Part shown: in pieces, positions 6,623 through 7,043 of the stretch
Layout of the letters: the number at the start of each line of letters is the position of its first letter
How positions within the stretch are numbered: the stretch's first letter is position 1
DNA from: Clostridia bacterium
GTDB taxonomy: Bacteria; Bacillota; Clostridia; TANB77; CAG-508
Assembly: GCA_900758165.1 (NCBI GenBank)
Contig: CAAEQN010000021.1
Location: 1 to 7,043 of the forward strand
DNA length: 7,043 nucleotides
Reading direction: 5' to 3'
Notes under the pieces: model-generated
What the model was told of the DNA's origin: nothing
Seen by the model: only the letters and a program-made list of their open reading frames with translations
The model's database searches: none
Translations under genes and position numbers: made by a program

Positions 6623-6661
6623 ATCACTCAAGTACAAGCTCATTCCTAAATATATGTTAGA
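6623..6661. other. Short convergent gap between gatB and the minus-strand membrane protein gene
   Basis: Only 39 bases separate the two stop codons. I see no stable hairpin followed by a T-run in either direction. A shared bidirectional terminator, expected between convergent genes, is not evident. Transcripts may overlap or end by other means. Confidence 0.5.
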
Positions 6662-6934
6662 TTAAGTTATATCTTTTAATATTTTATTAAAAACTATTGC
6701 ATATATAATAAACGCTGTTATAAATCTGGTAGATGCTTTAAATAATGAAGTTCCTAAATCATAAACTATGTAAGATGGATTTGAGGTTATGTATAATGAC
6801 ATAATGAGAGTTGAAAACAATGTTAATATAAAAGATAATTTTATTCCTGTTTTCATTATCCTTTCTATGTTTTTATTAAGTTTAAAATCAAAAACACTAA
6901 TTATTTGGTTTAAAGAATTTTTAATATTATTCAT
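6662..6934 (-). CDS. Small membrane protein of unknown function (two predicted helices)
   Basis: The 90-aa product starts with a polar, basic segment (about residues 1-30, including NNIKNSLNQIISVFDFKLNK). A first membrane helix follows at about 31-50 (IKLSFILTLFSTLIMSLYI), then a short loop (SNPSYIVYDLG, 51-61) and a second helix at about 66-84 (ASTRFITAFIIYAIVF) with an embedded Arg70. It ends in a basic tail. The composition and the 'YDLGTSLFKAS' loop resemble small uncharacterised membrane proteins seen in Clostridia, but that is only a recollection and I can name no family with confidence. On the minus strand a TAGGAG site (6948..6943) lies eight bases upstream of the ATG, which supports a real gene. 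It is transcribed towards gatB and is not part of that operon. Confidence 0.7.
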   Translation of the reverse strand: MNNIKNSLNQIISVFDFKLNKNIERIMKTGIKLSFILTLFSTLIMSLYITSNPSYIVYDLGTSLFKASTRFITAFIIYAIVFNKILKDIT

Positions 6935-6964
6935 GCTAAAAGCTCCTATCTAAAAGTACTTACA

Positions 6965-6970
6965 ATTATA
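6965..6970 (-). promoter_or_regulatory. Possible -10 element for the minus-strand membrane protein gene
   Basis: A perfect TATAAT occurs on the minus strand at 6970..6965, about 30 bases upstream of the start codon. No good -35 hexamer lies 16-18 bases further upstream (only T/C-rich TTTCTT-like sequence), and there is no extended -10 TG. The AT-rich background makes a chance match plausible. Confidence 0.35.
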
Positions 6971-7016
6971 TATTAACATAAAAATAAAAGAAAAGATAGA
7001 GGAAATATATGGAAGC

Positions 7017-7043
7017 GCCCAAGAGGGACGCCCCTTTTTGGGC
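7017..7043. repeat. GC-rich hairpin at the right window edge (terminator or REP-like palindrome, truncated)
   Basis: GCCCAAGAGGG (7017..7027) pairs with CCCTTTTTGGGC-type sequence ending at 7043, with G-U pairs at 7023:7037 and 7025:7035 and a five-base loop. The stem has about 11 pairs. The flanking GC at 7015..7016 suggests it may extend beyond the window edge. It is by far the most GC-rich spot outside the genes. No T-run is seen on the minus-strand side, and the plus-strand side is cut off, so terminator function cannot be confirmed. The GGGAC...CCCTTTTTGGG pattern also resembles dispersed palindromic repeats found in Firmicutes. Confidence 0.5.

Noticed and set aside
1..7043. Mobile element, phage or defence system
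   Set aside because: There is no transposase, integrase, terminal repeat with target duplication, CRISPR repeat or known defence domain. Composition is uniform across the genes.

Overview
The window is a very AT-rich stretch. Its genes are closely packed, A/T-ending codons dominate, and almost every gene has a strong AGGAGG-type ribosome binding site. This suggests a low-GC Firmicute, most likely a Clostridia-class anaerobe. Species cannot be assigned from the sequence. Nothing here looks like a prophage, insertion sequence or CRISPR array, and I found no tRNA or rRNA gene.

Layout. At the left edge, an AAGGAGG site and an ATG on the minus strand mark the first codons of a divergent gene that leaves the window. 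The divergent intergenic region carries a perfect 13-bp palindrome, a related second copy, and promoter-like elements for both directions. A two-gene plus-strand unit follows: a 671-aa membrane-anchored, extracytoplasmic beta-propeller protein, then directly abutting it (TAG|ATG) a 92-aa two-helix DUF4190-like membrane protein. A 270-bp gap holds a 16-bp perfect inverted repeat with a smaller hairpin in its loop, a short direct repeat, and a good sigma-A-type promoter. That promoter drives a four-gene operon: gatC, a P-loop (deoxy)nucleoside/nucleotide kinase-like gene, gatA and gatB. Downstream, a 90-aa minus-strand membrane protein converges on gatB. The right edge ends in a GC-rich hairpin that contrasts sharply with its surroundings.

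How the genes work together. GatC, GatA and GatB form the tRNA-dependent amidotransferase that converts Glu-tRNA(Gln) to Gln-tRNA(Gln), and often Asp-tRNA(Asn) to Asn-tRNA(Asn). All key catalytic residues are visible, so the complex should be functional. The most unusual feature is the intact kinase-like gene between gatC and gatA, with 20- and 21-nt gaps and its own ribosome binding site. No clear functional link to amidotransferase is evident. Apart from that, the window is mostly ordinary housekeeping and cell-envelope sequence. I do not see evidence for a wholly new multi-gene system.
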